Assembly (NCBI GenBank): GCA_022839625.1
Contig: JALHJL010000060.1
Span: 1-22,039, forward strand
DNA length: 22,039 nt
From: Phycisphaerales bacterium
GTDB lineage: Bacteria > Planctomycetota > Phycisphaerae > UBA1845 > Fen-1342
Direction of reading: 5' to 3'
Part shown: piece after piece, positions 15,189 through 21,910 of the stretch
How the letters are laid out: every line of letters starts with the position of its first letter
Position numbering within the stretch: the first letter of the stretch is position 1
Notes under the pieces: generated by a model
Databases searched by the model: none
The model's input: the letters and a program-made list of their open reading frames with translations, nothing else
What the model was told of the DNA's origin: nothing
Position numbers and translations under genes: made by a program

Positions 15189-15596
15189 ATGAAAACTGCA
15201 ATTGCGATCGTGATGACCTTGGTTGTGGCGGCCACCTTGGGCTGCCAATCGTCCAGTCCCCGCGGCGGCGGCCTGGCCCAGGAGGAAGGCTTCAAGATCG
15301 TCGTCCCGAGCACGGACACGGAGATCAAACAGGGCGAAATCCAAACCGTTGCCGTGTCTCTCCAGCGGGGCGAGCTCTTCAAGCGCAACGTGACGCTGGA
15401 AATCAAGCCGACCAAGGGCATCAGCGTCGACCCGACGAGCGCTGTGATCAAGGGCAGCGCCAAGCCCGATGTGCAACTGCGGATTACCGCGCCCAAGAAC
15501 GCCGCCCTCGGTGAGTATCGGGTCTATGTGAAGGGAACGCCGGAAACCGGGGAGCCGACGTCGGTGGAATTTACTGTGAAGGTTGTGGCTCCGTAG
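15189..15596 (+). CDS. Ig-like beta-sandwich lipoprotein, copy B
   Basis: The 135-residue protein has a lipobox (ATLGC) and the same strand order and diagnostic segments as copy A: IKQGE(I/L)QT near the start, PTSAVIKG in the middle and YVKGTPETGEPT near the end. AGGGAAAAAG just upstream of ATG 15189 is the ribosome-binding region. The gap to copy A is 66 bp, so they are likely co-transcribed. Divergence between the copies suggests an old duplication, possibly with separate ligands. Confidence 0.85.
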   Translation: MKTAIAIVMTLVVAATLGCQSSSPRGGGLAQEEGFKIVVPSTDTEIKQGEIQTVAVSLQRGELFKRNVTLEIKPTKGISVDPTSAVIKGSAKPDVQLRITAPKNAALGEYRVYVKGTPETGEPTSVEFTVKVVAP

Positions 15597-15620
15597 CCGC
15601 ACTTACGAAGGAACCATACC

Positions 15621-15773
15621 ATGCTTTGGATTATTGCCGCAGTACTGTTGTTGATGTGGTTGCTCGGAATGATCACGTCCTACACGATGAGCGGGTTTGT
15701 CCACATCCTGTTGGTCGTGGCGCTCGTCGTCGTATTGGTCCGCATCATCCAGGGCCGACGGCTGTCGGTCTGA
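15621..15773 (+). CDS. lmo0937-family membrane peptide
   Basis: ATG 15621 to TGA 15771-15773 encodes 50 residues with two hydrophobic helices separated by TSYTMSGFVH and ending in VRIIQGRRL. This matches the lmo0937 family pattern (MLW-I, WLLG, TSYTMGG, HILLV, RLIQGRR) closely. These very small membrane proteins of unknown function occur in many bacteria, often in envelope or general-stress gene groups. GAAGGAAC lies 7-9 nt before the start. Confidence 0.9.
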   Translation: MLWIIAAVLLLMWLLGMITSYTMSGFVHILLVVALVVVLVRIIQGRRLSV

Positions 15774-15781
15774 GCACAGCA

Positions 15782-15819
15782 GGCAGGGCGCGTCGCATAA
15801 CGCTGCGGCCCGCCCTGCC
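15782..15819 (+). terminator. Hairpin after the lmo0937-type gene
   Basis: GGCAGGGCG and CGCCCTGCC form a perfect 9-bp stem around a 20-nt loop, starting 9 nt past the stop. The downstream sequence (CGCTCTTGAT) has no T-run, so it may only reduce read-through into the next lipoprotein gene. Confidence 0.35.
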
Positions 15820-15862
15820 CGCTCTTGATACGCATGCACGCACATCGAATAGGAGAAATATC

Positions 15863-16285
15863 ATGGGCGTCATTCGCAGAGTTGGTTGGCACCGGGTTCT
15901 CGGTGGGCTGCTGTGTCTGGGTGCCGTGGTGGGCTTGTCCGGCTGCGTCAGCCTCGCTGGCCGCTGGACCGGCAGCGAGTTGCGGCCCGAGATGGCCCGC
16001 GATCAGTTCCAGCTCCTCCGGCCGACGGGGCAACCCGGCAAGCTCGTCAGTGCGGACCTCCGCCTGCAACCGGACGGCAGCTACACGGCCGAGCTCAACT
16101 ACGACGGACGGGTGGAGCAGTCCCTCGGCTCCTGGAAACTCGACGAGAAGAATTACCTCACGTTCGTCGACAAGCAGGGCCGGAGCTACGGCTACGCCAT
16201 CCGGCAGCCTAACGATCAGACGATCGAGATGGTTAAGGGCATCAAGGGCACCGATGCAACCTTGACGCTCAAGAAGCAGCCGTAG
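15863..16285 (+). CDS. Hypothetical lipoprotein, last gene of the envelope cluster
   Basis: ATG 15863 has AGGAGA 7 nt upstream. The 140-residue product carries a lipoprotein signal with lipobox (GLSGC) after a positively charged start. The mature part is a compact beta-rich domain (SADLRLQPDGSYTAELNY, SLGSWKLDEKNYLTFVDKQG, YGYAIRQPND) resembling the lipocalin-like 'LPDGSY...GxW' layout of small periplasmic proteins. I do not recognise a specific family. A frame extending further upstream exists but lacks a ribosome-binding site. Confidence 0.82.
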   Translation: MGVIRRVGWHRVLGGLLCLGAVVGLSGCVSLAGRWTGSELRPEMARDQFQLLRPTGQPGKLVSADLRLQPDGSYTAELNYDGRVEQSLGSWKLDEKNYLTFVDKQGRSYGYAIRQPNDQTIEMVKGIKGTDATLTLKKQP

Positions 16286-16510
16286 CGCGGCGGTTCTTTC
16301 CGGGCGCTCGTCAGGTCGTGGCTGGTTGCGCCCGCCCGCTGACCCATCGAGTAGGTTCCGTCGCTTGCGGATGAACCGCTGCGGGGGCGTCCCTGTGCGC
16401 CCCGGCCGGCACGGAGGCCTACCCCACTCATATTGTGTCCGCTGAAGGAACGTGTGCGTTGAACGAACCGCATCTTTGCGCGGGGCGGGCGATGTGCGAT
16501 GTTGGGGGGC

Positions 16511-16732
16511 ATGAGCAGGCGAAATGAATCAACCGCGCGTTGGCGTGAGATTGTGCGGGATCCGGTCGGAAGCGGGTTGTCGGTGGCGGCGTACTGCCGG
16601 CGAGCGCGGGTGCCGGCGTCCTCGTTCTATGCCTGGCGGCGGAAGTTGCGGAACGCCATGACCTTCGCTGAGGTGCGGGTCACGCCCGCGGCGCCGGTGG
16701 ACGCGGTGGCGCTCGAAGTGCGTTTGCCGGGC
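16511..16732 (+). pseudogene. tnpA: IS66-type tnpA accessory gene, 3' truncated
   Basis: From ATG 16511 the product starts with the helix-turn-helix segment typical of IS66 TnpA/OrfA proteins: WREIVRDPVGSGLSVAAYCR, then RARVPASSFYAWRRKLR. The normal C-terminus and the downstream tnpB and tnpC genes are missing. At 16733 the reading frame runs into IS21-like terminal repeats and continues for about 28 unrelated residues to a stop at 16817-16819. The remnant is therefore broken by a second mobile element. Confidence 0.7.
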
Positions 16733-16800
16733 AGGCGCTGCACTCTTCAACCGACCGTCGGTGACCCCCCAGGCGCCGCACTTTTCAACCGCCGTTTACA
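16733..16800. mobile_element. Second IS21-like right-end fragment
   Basis: It has two copies of AGGCGCTGCACTCTTCAACCG-type units (16733-16753 and 16771-16791, two mismatches) and terminates in CCGTTTACA at 16792-16800. Its final 30 or so bases match those of the left-edge fragment (76-107) apart from a few changes. Both are in the same orientation. No transposase gene remains between it and the IS66 fragment, so it is an isolated end. Confidence 0.6.
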
Positions 16801-17062
16801 TAGCGTGCGGTCTCCTTGAAGCCGCAGCGCAGGCGAGCCGCCGATTTCACGTCGCTCGGCGCGTCCGCGCGGCTTGGAGGGTGTGACTCGGCGGCCATGC
16901 GGTCACGCGCGTACGAGAAAGCACATCAGCCAGTCGCCTCGTGTCGAGTGCAATGCCATTTCGATGTGGTGCGCTCGGTTCAAGGCTGGACAGACCGCGG
17001 CAAGTGCGGCCGGCGCCAGACCCGCCGTGGCACGCGAAGGCGTTGCTCGGCGGTGCCTCCTG
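16801..17062. other. Gene-free interval right of the IS fragments
   Basis: No supported gene: open frames on both strands lack ribosome-binding sites and do not read like proteins. It leads to the promoter of the methyltransferase. Confidence 0.5.
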
Positions 17063-17091
17063 CCGACAGTTCCCCCCCGTAATGCTATGAT
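17063..17091 (+). promoter_or_regulatory. Extended -10 promoter for the methyltransferase
   Basis: TATGAT (17086-17091) is preceded by TGC, an extended -10 element, and CCGACA (17063-17068) lies 17 bp upstream as a partial -35. The predicted start near 17098 gives a leader of about 54 nt before ATG 17152. Confidence 0.5.
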
Positions 17092-17151
17092 CGAATTCAC
17101 CGTGGCGCCCGCCCGGCTCATGCCGGTCCAACGCCGCACGAGGAGATCCCC

Positions 17152-18156
17152 ATGCCTACGCCGGACGCCGACGCCATCCTGACGCTGGGGCGGAGCTTCA
17201 TGGAATGCCGGATCCTGCTCACCGCCGCCGAGCTCGATCTGTTCACGCAACTGGCCGCCGAGCCCTTGACCGCTTCGCAGGTGACCGCTCGGTTGAGCGG
17301 GGACCAGCGCGCGGTGATGATCCTGCTCGACGCGCTCGCCGCCATGCAGTTACTGACCAAGCGCGATGGCCGCTATCGCTGCGAGCCGGATATGGCCGCG
17401 CACCTCAGCGCGGACGCCCCGGCGACCACCTTGCCGATGCTGCTGCACTACGCGTCGCTGTGGCGGCGGTGGTCCGAACTGACCGGGATTGTGCGCGGCG
17501 ATACGGCGGCATTCGCACGGGCACAGGCACCGCGGGACGACGCTGCACTGCGCGCGTTCATCGGGGCCATGCACGTCGTCTCCGCGCCGCGCGCCGCGGC
17601 GATCGCCGCCGCCGTGGCCCCCGGCGGGGCCCGCGCATTGTTGGACGTGGGCGGCGGGCCCGGTACCTATACGATCGCGCTGCTGCGGGCAGCCCCCCAG
17701 ATGCGGGCCACGCTCTTCGATCGGCCCGCCGTGGTCGAGATGGCCCGCGAGCGGCTCGCGGAAGCCGGGCTGACCGGCCGCGTGACCCTGGTCGGCGGCG
17801 ACTTCGATCACGACGAACTGCCGCCCGGTCACGACCTGGCGCTGCTGTCGGCCATCATTCATCAGAACAGCCTGGCCCAGAACCGCGTACTGTACGAGAA
17901 GATCTGGCGGGCGCTCGTGCCCGGCGGGCGAATCGTGATCCGCGACCACGTCATGAGCGCCGACCGGCTCGAGCCGCGCGACGGCGCGGTGTTCGCGGTC
18001 AACATGCTGGTGGGGACCGCGGGCGGCAACGTCTACACCTTCGACGAGGTTTCCACAGGGCTGACGGAGGCGGGCTTCACCGGCGTGCGGCTGACGCAGC
18101 AAGGCGGCGGGATGATCGGTCTCGTGGAAGCCTTCAAGCCGGCCGGCACGCCGTAG
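17152..18156 (+). CDS. SAM-dependent O-methyltransferase (Methyltransf_2 type)
   Basis: The 334-residue protein has an N-terminal winged-helix dimerisation domain (residues ~10-90; CRILLTAAELDLFTQLA and the ALAAMQLLTKRDGRYRC strand-turn) followed by a Rossmann methyltransferase domain. The SAM-binding loop is LLDVGGGPGTY (~163-173), with an acidic end to strand 2 (ATLFDRP), then LLSAIIHQ and GGRIVIRDHVM. This order is typical of plant and bacterial small-molecule O-methyltransferases such as those acting on hydroxylated aromatic or polyketide substrates. The substrate cannot be read from the sequence and the neighbours do not suggest a pathway. GAGGAGA 6-8 nt before ATG 17152 is a good ribosome-binding site. 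Confidence 0.92.
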   Translation: MPTPDADAILTLGRSFMECRILLTAAELDLFTQLAAEPLTASQVTARLSGDQRAVMILLDALAAMQLLTKRDGRYRCEPDMAAHLSADAPATTLPMLLHYASLWRRWSELTGIVRGDTAAFARAQAPRDDAALRAFIGAMHVVSAPRAAAIAAAVAPGGARALLDVGGGPGTYTIALLRAAPQMRATLFDRPAVVEMARERLAEAGLTGRVTLVGGDFDHDELPPGHDLALLSAIIHQNSLAQNRVLYEKIWRALVPGGRIVIRDHVMSADRLEPRDGAVFAVNMLVGTAGGNVYTFDEVSTGLTEAGFTGVRLTQQGGGMIGLVEAFKPAGTP

Positions 18157-18163
18157 CGTGGGT

Positions 18164-18192
18164 GCGCCGCGCCTGAGTCCGTCAGCCGGCGC
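18164..18192. terminator. Candidate bidirectional terminator between convergent genes
   Basis: GCGCCG (18164-18169) pairs with CGGCGC (18187-18192), with an inner CTGA/TCAG stem. It sits between the ends of the convergent methyltransferase and unknown gene. There is no T-tract adjacent on either side except a CTCTTTT 20 nt away on the plus strand. Confidence 0.35.
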
Positions 18193-18201
18193 GTGATGGC
18201 G

Positions 18202-18708
18202 CTATGGCTCTTTTGCGCGCTGCGTGCAGTTTCGCCAGAGATCACGCGCCGTCGGATAAAGCTGGTTGAGCCGCGCGAGGGCACGCTCGGCATCTTCCGC
18301 CGACCACGGCTCACGGGAGCGCACGCTGTCCACCAGGTAGGCGGCCTCCTCCGGCGCGGGGTTCGTGGCTCGAAATCTCCGCACGGCCTGGTCCGCCACC
18401 ACGTGCACGTCGACCTGCGGCTGCGCCGCCAGCCCCTGCAGGACGCGAATGCCCAGGGGTGTCTGCACATCCATCGGGCAATCGAAGGTCGCAGCGTCGC
18501 TCCGTGCCAGACGCAACACCAACGCCACGAGTAGAACCGAGTCGATCTCCCAGTGGCCCACCCGCAGGTCCACGGGGCACGCGGGCGGATAGCGCTTCAC
18601 GTTCCATTCGGTCTCGCGGACGAAGAGGACGACCTCCCCGCGCGACAAGATCGGCACGAGGGAGCCCGGCGGCTTGCTGAGCACGGCTGGCGGTACCTGG
18701 ACGGTCAT
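18202..18708 (-). CDS. Hypothetical protein
   Basis: The 168-residue protein begins at ATG 18708 (MTVQVPPAVLSKPPG). It has no signal peptide or membrane helix. A central hydrophobic stretch (VLLVALVLRLARSD) is likely a buried helix; later segments (TPLGIRVLQGLAAQPQVDVH, AAYLVDSVRS) look alpha/beta. I recognise no family. It is the last gene of the minus-strand group, 151 bp beyond the thiamine-binding gene, so co-transcription is possible. An overlapping frame with a TTG start at 18811 contains a protein-like beginning (TTDKIILCLWDRREIAPRDG), raising a small chance of a frameshifted or second gene. Confidence 0.65.
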   Translation of the reverse strand: MTVQVPPAVLSKPPGSLVPILSRGEVVLFVRETEWNVKRYPPACPVDLRVGHWEIDSVLLVALVLRLARSDAATFDCPMDVQTPLGIRVLQGLAAQPQVDVHVVADQAVRRFRATNPAPEEAAYLVDSVRSREPWSAEDAERALARLNQLYPTARDLWRNCTQRAKEP

Positions 18709-18859
18709 TGGGCAACTGCCTTACCAGCAGGGGCAACGGCGAGCCATCCCGCGGTGCGATCTCACGCCGATCCCACAAGCAAAGGATAATCTTGTCCGTC
18801 GTGGCCCGCAACCGCGAGGGAAATGCCCGCCGCGTCCGATACGTGCCGTTCTTCCGGCG

Positions 18860-19180
18860 CTACCCGTCGTTGTCCGCCGCGGCGTGCAGCTTCTTCTCCA
18901 CGCTGCGGATCTTATCGTCCATGGTCTGGTGCCGGTCCGTGCGGGTCCCGACGCGTAAGGTGGTCGAAATCCGCGGCGCGCCCAGGCCGTGCACGACCTC
19001 GTGACACCGCTTGACCGCTGCGAACACCGCGTCCCACTCCCCCTCGACGTTCGTCCCATAAGCGTGCAGGTGGGTCTTCAGTCCCGCTTCCTGAAGCACA
19101 CGCTCGCAGGCCGCCACGTACTTCGACACGGACAGTCCCACCCCCAGGGGAATCACGCACAGATCGACAATCACGTGCAT
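18860..19180 (-). CDS. MTH1187-family thiamine-binding protein
   Basis: The 106-residue product matches the MTH1187/YkoF-like family: a VDLCVIPLGVGLSVSKYVA start, AGLKTHLHAYGTNVEGEW and EVVHGLGAPRISTTLRVGTR. Such small ferredoxin-like-fold proteins bind thiamine or its precursors and often sit beside transport genes. GGAGG lies 7 nt before ATG 19180. It follows the MauE/DoxX gene by 20 nt, which supports one operon. Its tail (VEKKLHAAADNDG) is slightly longer than the core fold needs. Confidence 0.88.
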   Translation of the reverse strand: MHVIVDLCVIPLGVGLSVSKYVAACERVLQEAGLKTHLHAYGTNVEGEWDAVFAAVKRCHEVVHGLGAPRISTTLRVGTRTDRHQTMDDKIRSVEKKLHAAADNDG

Positions 19181-19200
19181 CGAGCCGCCTCCATCCTACC

Positions 19201-19764
19201 TCAGGTCGGCGCCCTTTCCCACGCTGCCCCGGTCCGCCGCCGTGCAAGAAGTCCATCCACGCAGAAGCGCCTCGACGCCGAGAACAGCACCACCAGCGCG
19301 CCGACCAGCAGGGCGATGTTCTCCGTCAGCTTCGAGCAGATGAACACCTCCCCCGTGCCGCAGCCGCAGTCAAACTTCACGTCACAGAATGAAGCGTAGG
19401 TCACCTTGGGCTTGGGGTTCGCGTAGATGTTCGCCGCCCGCACGGCCAGCATCGGCGTGAAGAACAGCAGCATCCCAACGATGATCACAGCCGCCCCGCG
19501 CCGTGCCACGCCAAGCAGCAATGCCGCCGCGCACAGCATCTCCAGCCACGGCAGCGCGACGGCCGTCAGGTTCAAGAAGAGCGGCCGCTCCGGAGGCAGA
19601 ATGCCGTACTCGTGCGTGAGCTTCAGGAATTCGATCGGGTCCTGGAGCTTCATGTAGGCCAGATACGCGAACATGCCGCCTACCCCCAGCCGCGCCACCA
19701 GGAGCGGGATGCCCGTGGCGTCCAGACGGCGAATCAGGCCGGGGCGGCGGGGCGCGGCGGTCAT
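19201..19764 (-). CDS. MauE/DoxX-type membrane protein
   Basis: The 187-residue protein has four predicted transmembrane helices (LLVARLGVGGMFAYLAYMKL; LTAVALPWLEMLCAAALLLG; AAVIIVGMLLFFTPMLAVRA; ENIALLVGALVVLF). Between helices 3 and 4 lies a cysteine-rich loop FCDVKFDCGCGTGEVFIC. MauE/DoxX relatives pass electrons or thiols at the membrane. ATG 19764 overlaps the rhodanese stop by 4 bp (ATGA), so the two are coupled; the longer frame to 19986 lies inside the rhodanese gene and is rejected as the start. The cysteine loop and rhodanese partner suggest a sulfur-redox role. Confidence 0.88.
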   Translation of the reverse strand: MTAAPRRPGLIRRLDATGIPLLVARLGVGGMFAYLAYMKLQDPIEFLKLTHEYGILPPERPLFLNLTAVALPWLEMLCAAALLLGVARRGAAVIIVGMLLFFTPMLAVRAANIYANPKPKVTYASFCDVKFDCGCGTGEVFICSKLTENIALLVGALVVLFSASRRFCVDGLLARRRTGAAWERAPT

Positions 19765-20339
19765 TTCTCCCCCTGATCGAAGGGCAGGCCGCTCTGCTTC
19801 CACGCCTCCCAGCCGCCGCGGAACAGATAGATGCACTCCATCGGCACGGCCAGATTCACGAACTCCCGGCACACCAGAAGGCTGTCGTCGCAATCGCCGC
19901 CGTGGCAGTACACAATCACTTTTTGGGCACCATACACGCGGTCGAGCACGCCGGGCAGGTTGTGCTCCGAGCGGTAGTAGTCGCATTGCACCGCACCCGG
20001 GATGTGTCCGTCCCGGAACGGCCCGTCTGCACGGGCATCGACGAACACAAACTCACCCGTGGACGACCGCGGATCGTCGTACAGGGCAATCACGTCCTCA
20101 AGACTCAGCTCGGAAAACTCGCTCTTGGGCTCGGCCGCCAGCTCTGGTGCGCCCGGCTCCGTGGCCCCCCCAGCGGCCGGAGCGTCCGACGGAGAAGGTT
20201 GTCTGACCGCCTGTGGGAAGTAATTCCGCGACAAGTTGATCTTGTCCTTGCCGCGAACCGTGTTTACGCCCAAGCCCACCGCGACGGCGAGGACGAGCAG
20301 GATGACCGTTTGGCCGACTGTTGCCGAGATGGATCTCAT
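19761..20339 (-). CDS. Membrane-anchored rhodanese-domain protein
   Basis: The 192-residue protein has an N-terminal membrane helix (~9-27), a Pro/Ala linker (~48-70) and a rhodanese domain with FVDARADGPFRDGHIPGA (~99-116) and an active-site Cys at C145 (VYCHGGDCDDS). The active loop differs from the common C-x-x-G-x-R-S, carrying a second Cys and acidic residues, as in other membrane rhodaneses paired with MauE/DoxX. AAAGGA lies 9-10 nt before ATG 20339, and a TATAAT lies 60 nt upstream. It probably delivers or senses sulfane sulfur outside the cytoplasm, since the anchor places the domain there; that topology is inferred. Confidence 0.92.
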   Translation of the reverse strand: MRSISATVGQTVILLVLAVAVGLGVNTVRGKDKINLSRNYFPQAVRQPSPSDAPAAGGATEPGAPELAAEPKSEFSELSLEDVIALYDDPRSSTGEFVFVDARADGPFRDGHIPGAVQCDYYRSEHNLPGVLDRVYGAQKVIVYCHGGDCDDSLLVCREFVNLAVPMECIYLFRGGWEAWKQSGLPFDQGEK

Positions 20340-20398
20340 CGTAGGGGTCCTTTCGGGCGCACACAGCCTACTTTGGCCCTGAAGCGGGCCGTCAGGAA

Positions 20399-20404
20399 AT
20401 TATA
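20399..20404 (-). promoter_or_regulatory. -10 element for the rhodanese operon
   Basis: The minus strand reads TATAAT at 20404-20399, overlapping the stop of the radical SAM gene. No good -35 lies at 16-18 bp (TCTGGT at best), so it may depend on an activator. It would give a leader of about 53 nt. Confidence 0.35.
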
Positions 20405-21758
20405 GCCGACGGCGCGGGAAGACCAGACCCCACGCTGCACGCGACGCCAGCGACCATCGCCGCCACCACGGTTCCCCGACGGACACGGGCAACTCACTCC
20501 GCAGGCGTCTGATAAAAGCCGCGACCAGGTCCGGCCGGCAAGCCGGCATGTCGATGCCGACACGGTCGGCCTGATATTGTTCCTCGCCGCGCGGGTGCAG
20601 CCAGCCCTGCTCGCGGCAAAGCTCCCACGCCCCCGTCCCGGGCCACGGGTGGTACGGCCGGACATCCACTACGTCAGGCTTGATCTCAAGCAGCAGGGAC
20701 CGCGTGTCTGCCAGCGATGCCTCACTCTCATACGGCGCCCCAAGGTACACGATCGCCCGCGTGCGGATCGCGGCCGCCCGGAGCCGTCCGAACGTCGCGC
20801 GAATTTGCTCGCCGGTCAGGTCCATTTCGAAGACCTCGTTCCGGACGAAGTCGCTGCCGCTGATCACCTCCACGTCGACGAGCTCGCAGCCGGCATCCGC
20901 CAGCCGGCACACCGTGTCTTCATGCGCCGCATTGGCCCGCAGGTGGCAGCGGAACGGCAGATCGCATTTCTGCTTATAGGCCGCCAGATACTCGGCCAGC
21001 CAGGCCTCGTCGAGTGTCAGCGCGTGATCGAGAAACCGCACCCGCCCGACGCCGGCGTACCGCTCCCGCAACTGCGCGATCTCCGCCAGAACGTTCCCCG
21101 GCGAGCGCCGCCGAACCCACGTCCCGCGGCCCTCATACCACGCCGCCACGCAGTCATTCAGGCAGTACGTGCAGCGCTGCGGACAACCGCGGCCAACGGC
21201 GATCTCGATCACCCCGGTCCGGCGAACGACCTCCGCGTAGTGAAACAGCTCGCGCTGCGGGAACGGCAGCGAATTCAGGTCCTCGACCAGGTGCGGCTGC
21301 TCCGGCCGCGCCAGACCGTGTTCGTCGCGCAGCCACACGCCGGAGACCACCTGCCCCGTCGCCGGGTCCTTCATACGTTCCAGGTACGTCACCAGCGACG
21401 CATCCGGCTCGCCGATCGCGATGGCGTGTACGCCGGGCAGGCTCAACGCGCCGGGTGGATCGACCGTCGGGTGCTGCCCGCCGGCGACCACCGGAACGAA
21501 CTCATGCTGCTCGACGTACTCCAGTGTCCGGCGGGCGGCGTCCACGCACACCGCCGAGATGTCCGCATAGATGAGCTGCGGCAGCGCCTGCGCCAAGGCC
21601 GCCTTGACTTTCGCCAGGTCGAACCGAGCCAAGCCGACCAGCGCCAACTGGTGCTCTCGCCGCTCCAGCAGCGTGAGCAGCGTTCCGAGCTGCGGATCGA
21701 AGCGCGGCACCGGCCGACCCCGGATGTCTGACACGAATTGGAGGACCAGGATGCGCAC
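20400..21758 (-). CDS. B12-binding-type radical SAM protein
   Basis: The 452-residue protein has an N-terminal cobalamin-binding-like domain (~1-135; VVAGGQHPTVDPPGA and the AIAIGEPDA ending) without the classical DxHxxG histidine motif, so cobalamin may bind base-off or not at all. The radical SAM core follows, with Cys 192, 196 and 199 in GCPQRCTYC, which ligate the 4Fe-4S cluster. It continues with DHALTLDEAW, LRANAAHED and an IVYLGAPYES TIM-barrel segment. Members modify small molecules, lipids or RNA; no substrate clue is visible. GTG 21758 has no Shine-Dalgarno, but a TAGCAT -10-like box ends 6 nt before it, consistent with leaderless translation. It precedes the rhodanese gene by 60 bp. 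Confidence 0.9.
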   Translation of the reverse strand: MRILVLQFVSDIRGRPVPRFDPQLGTLLTLLERREHQLALVGLARFDLAKVKAALAQALPQLIYADISAVCVDAARRTLEYVEQHEFVPVVAGGQHPTVDPPGALSLPGVHAIAIGEPDASLVTYLERMKDPATGQVVSGVWLRDEHGLARPEQPHLVEDLNSLPFPQRELFHYAEVVRRTGVIEIAVGRGCPQRCTYCLNDCVAAWYEGRGTWVRRRSPGNVLAEIAQLRERYAGVGRVRFLDHALTLDEAWLAEYLAAYKQKCDLPFRCHLRANAAHEDTVCRLADAGCELVDVEVISGSDFVRNEVFEMDLTGEQIRATFGRLRAAAIRTRAIVYLGAPYESEASLADTRSLLLEIKPDVVDVRPYHPWPGTGAWELCREQGWLHPRGEEQYQADRVGIDMPACRPDLVAAFIRRLRSELPVSVGEPWWRRWSLASRAAWGLVFPRRRL

Positions 21759-21764
21759 GGGATG

Positions 21765-21793
21765 ATGCTAGCATTGGGCCGCACGCACGTCGA
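21765..21793 (-). promoter_or_regulatory. Possible leaderless promoter for the radical SAM gene
   Basis: On the minus strand TGC-TAGCAT (extended -10; hexamer at 21770-21765) and TCGACG (-35-like, 21793-21788) are spaced by 17 bp. The RNA would start at or next to GTG 21758. Confidence 0.35.
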
Positions 21794-21910
21794 ACCGCCG
21801 CCGCGGCCACGAGCCCCCTGGGGGTAAATGAACGTGCACGATTCGGCGGCACCGGCCGGAGCGCGCAGCGCGAGCCGGCGCGATTACCAGCGGCACCCGC
21901 CGGCCCCTGT

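Noticed and set aside
13371..15602. 743-codon open frame on the minus strand
   Set aside because: It lies opposite four well-supported plus-strand genes with ribosome-binding sites, and its product is rich in Arg, His and Leu with no recognisable domain; it is a GC-rich shadow frame.
17205..18176. Long plus-strand frame inside the methyltransferase
   Set aside because: It is a frame-shifted shadow with extreme Arg/Gly content; the methyltransferase frame has all expected motifs.
20577..21731. 384-codon open frame on the plus strand
   Set aside because: It is antisense to the radical SAM gene, whose motifs are unmistakable, and reads as a basic low-complexity sequence.
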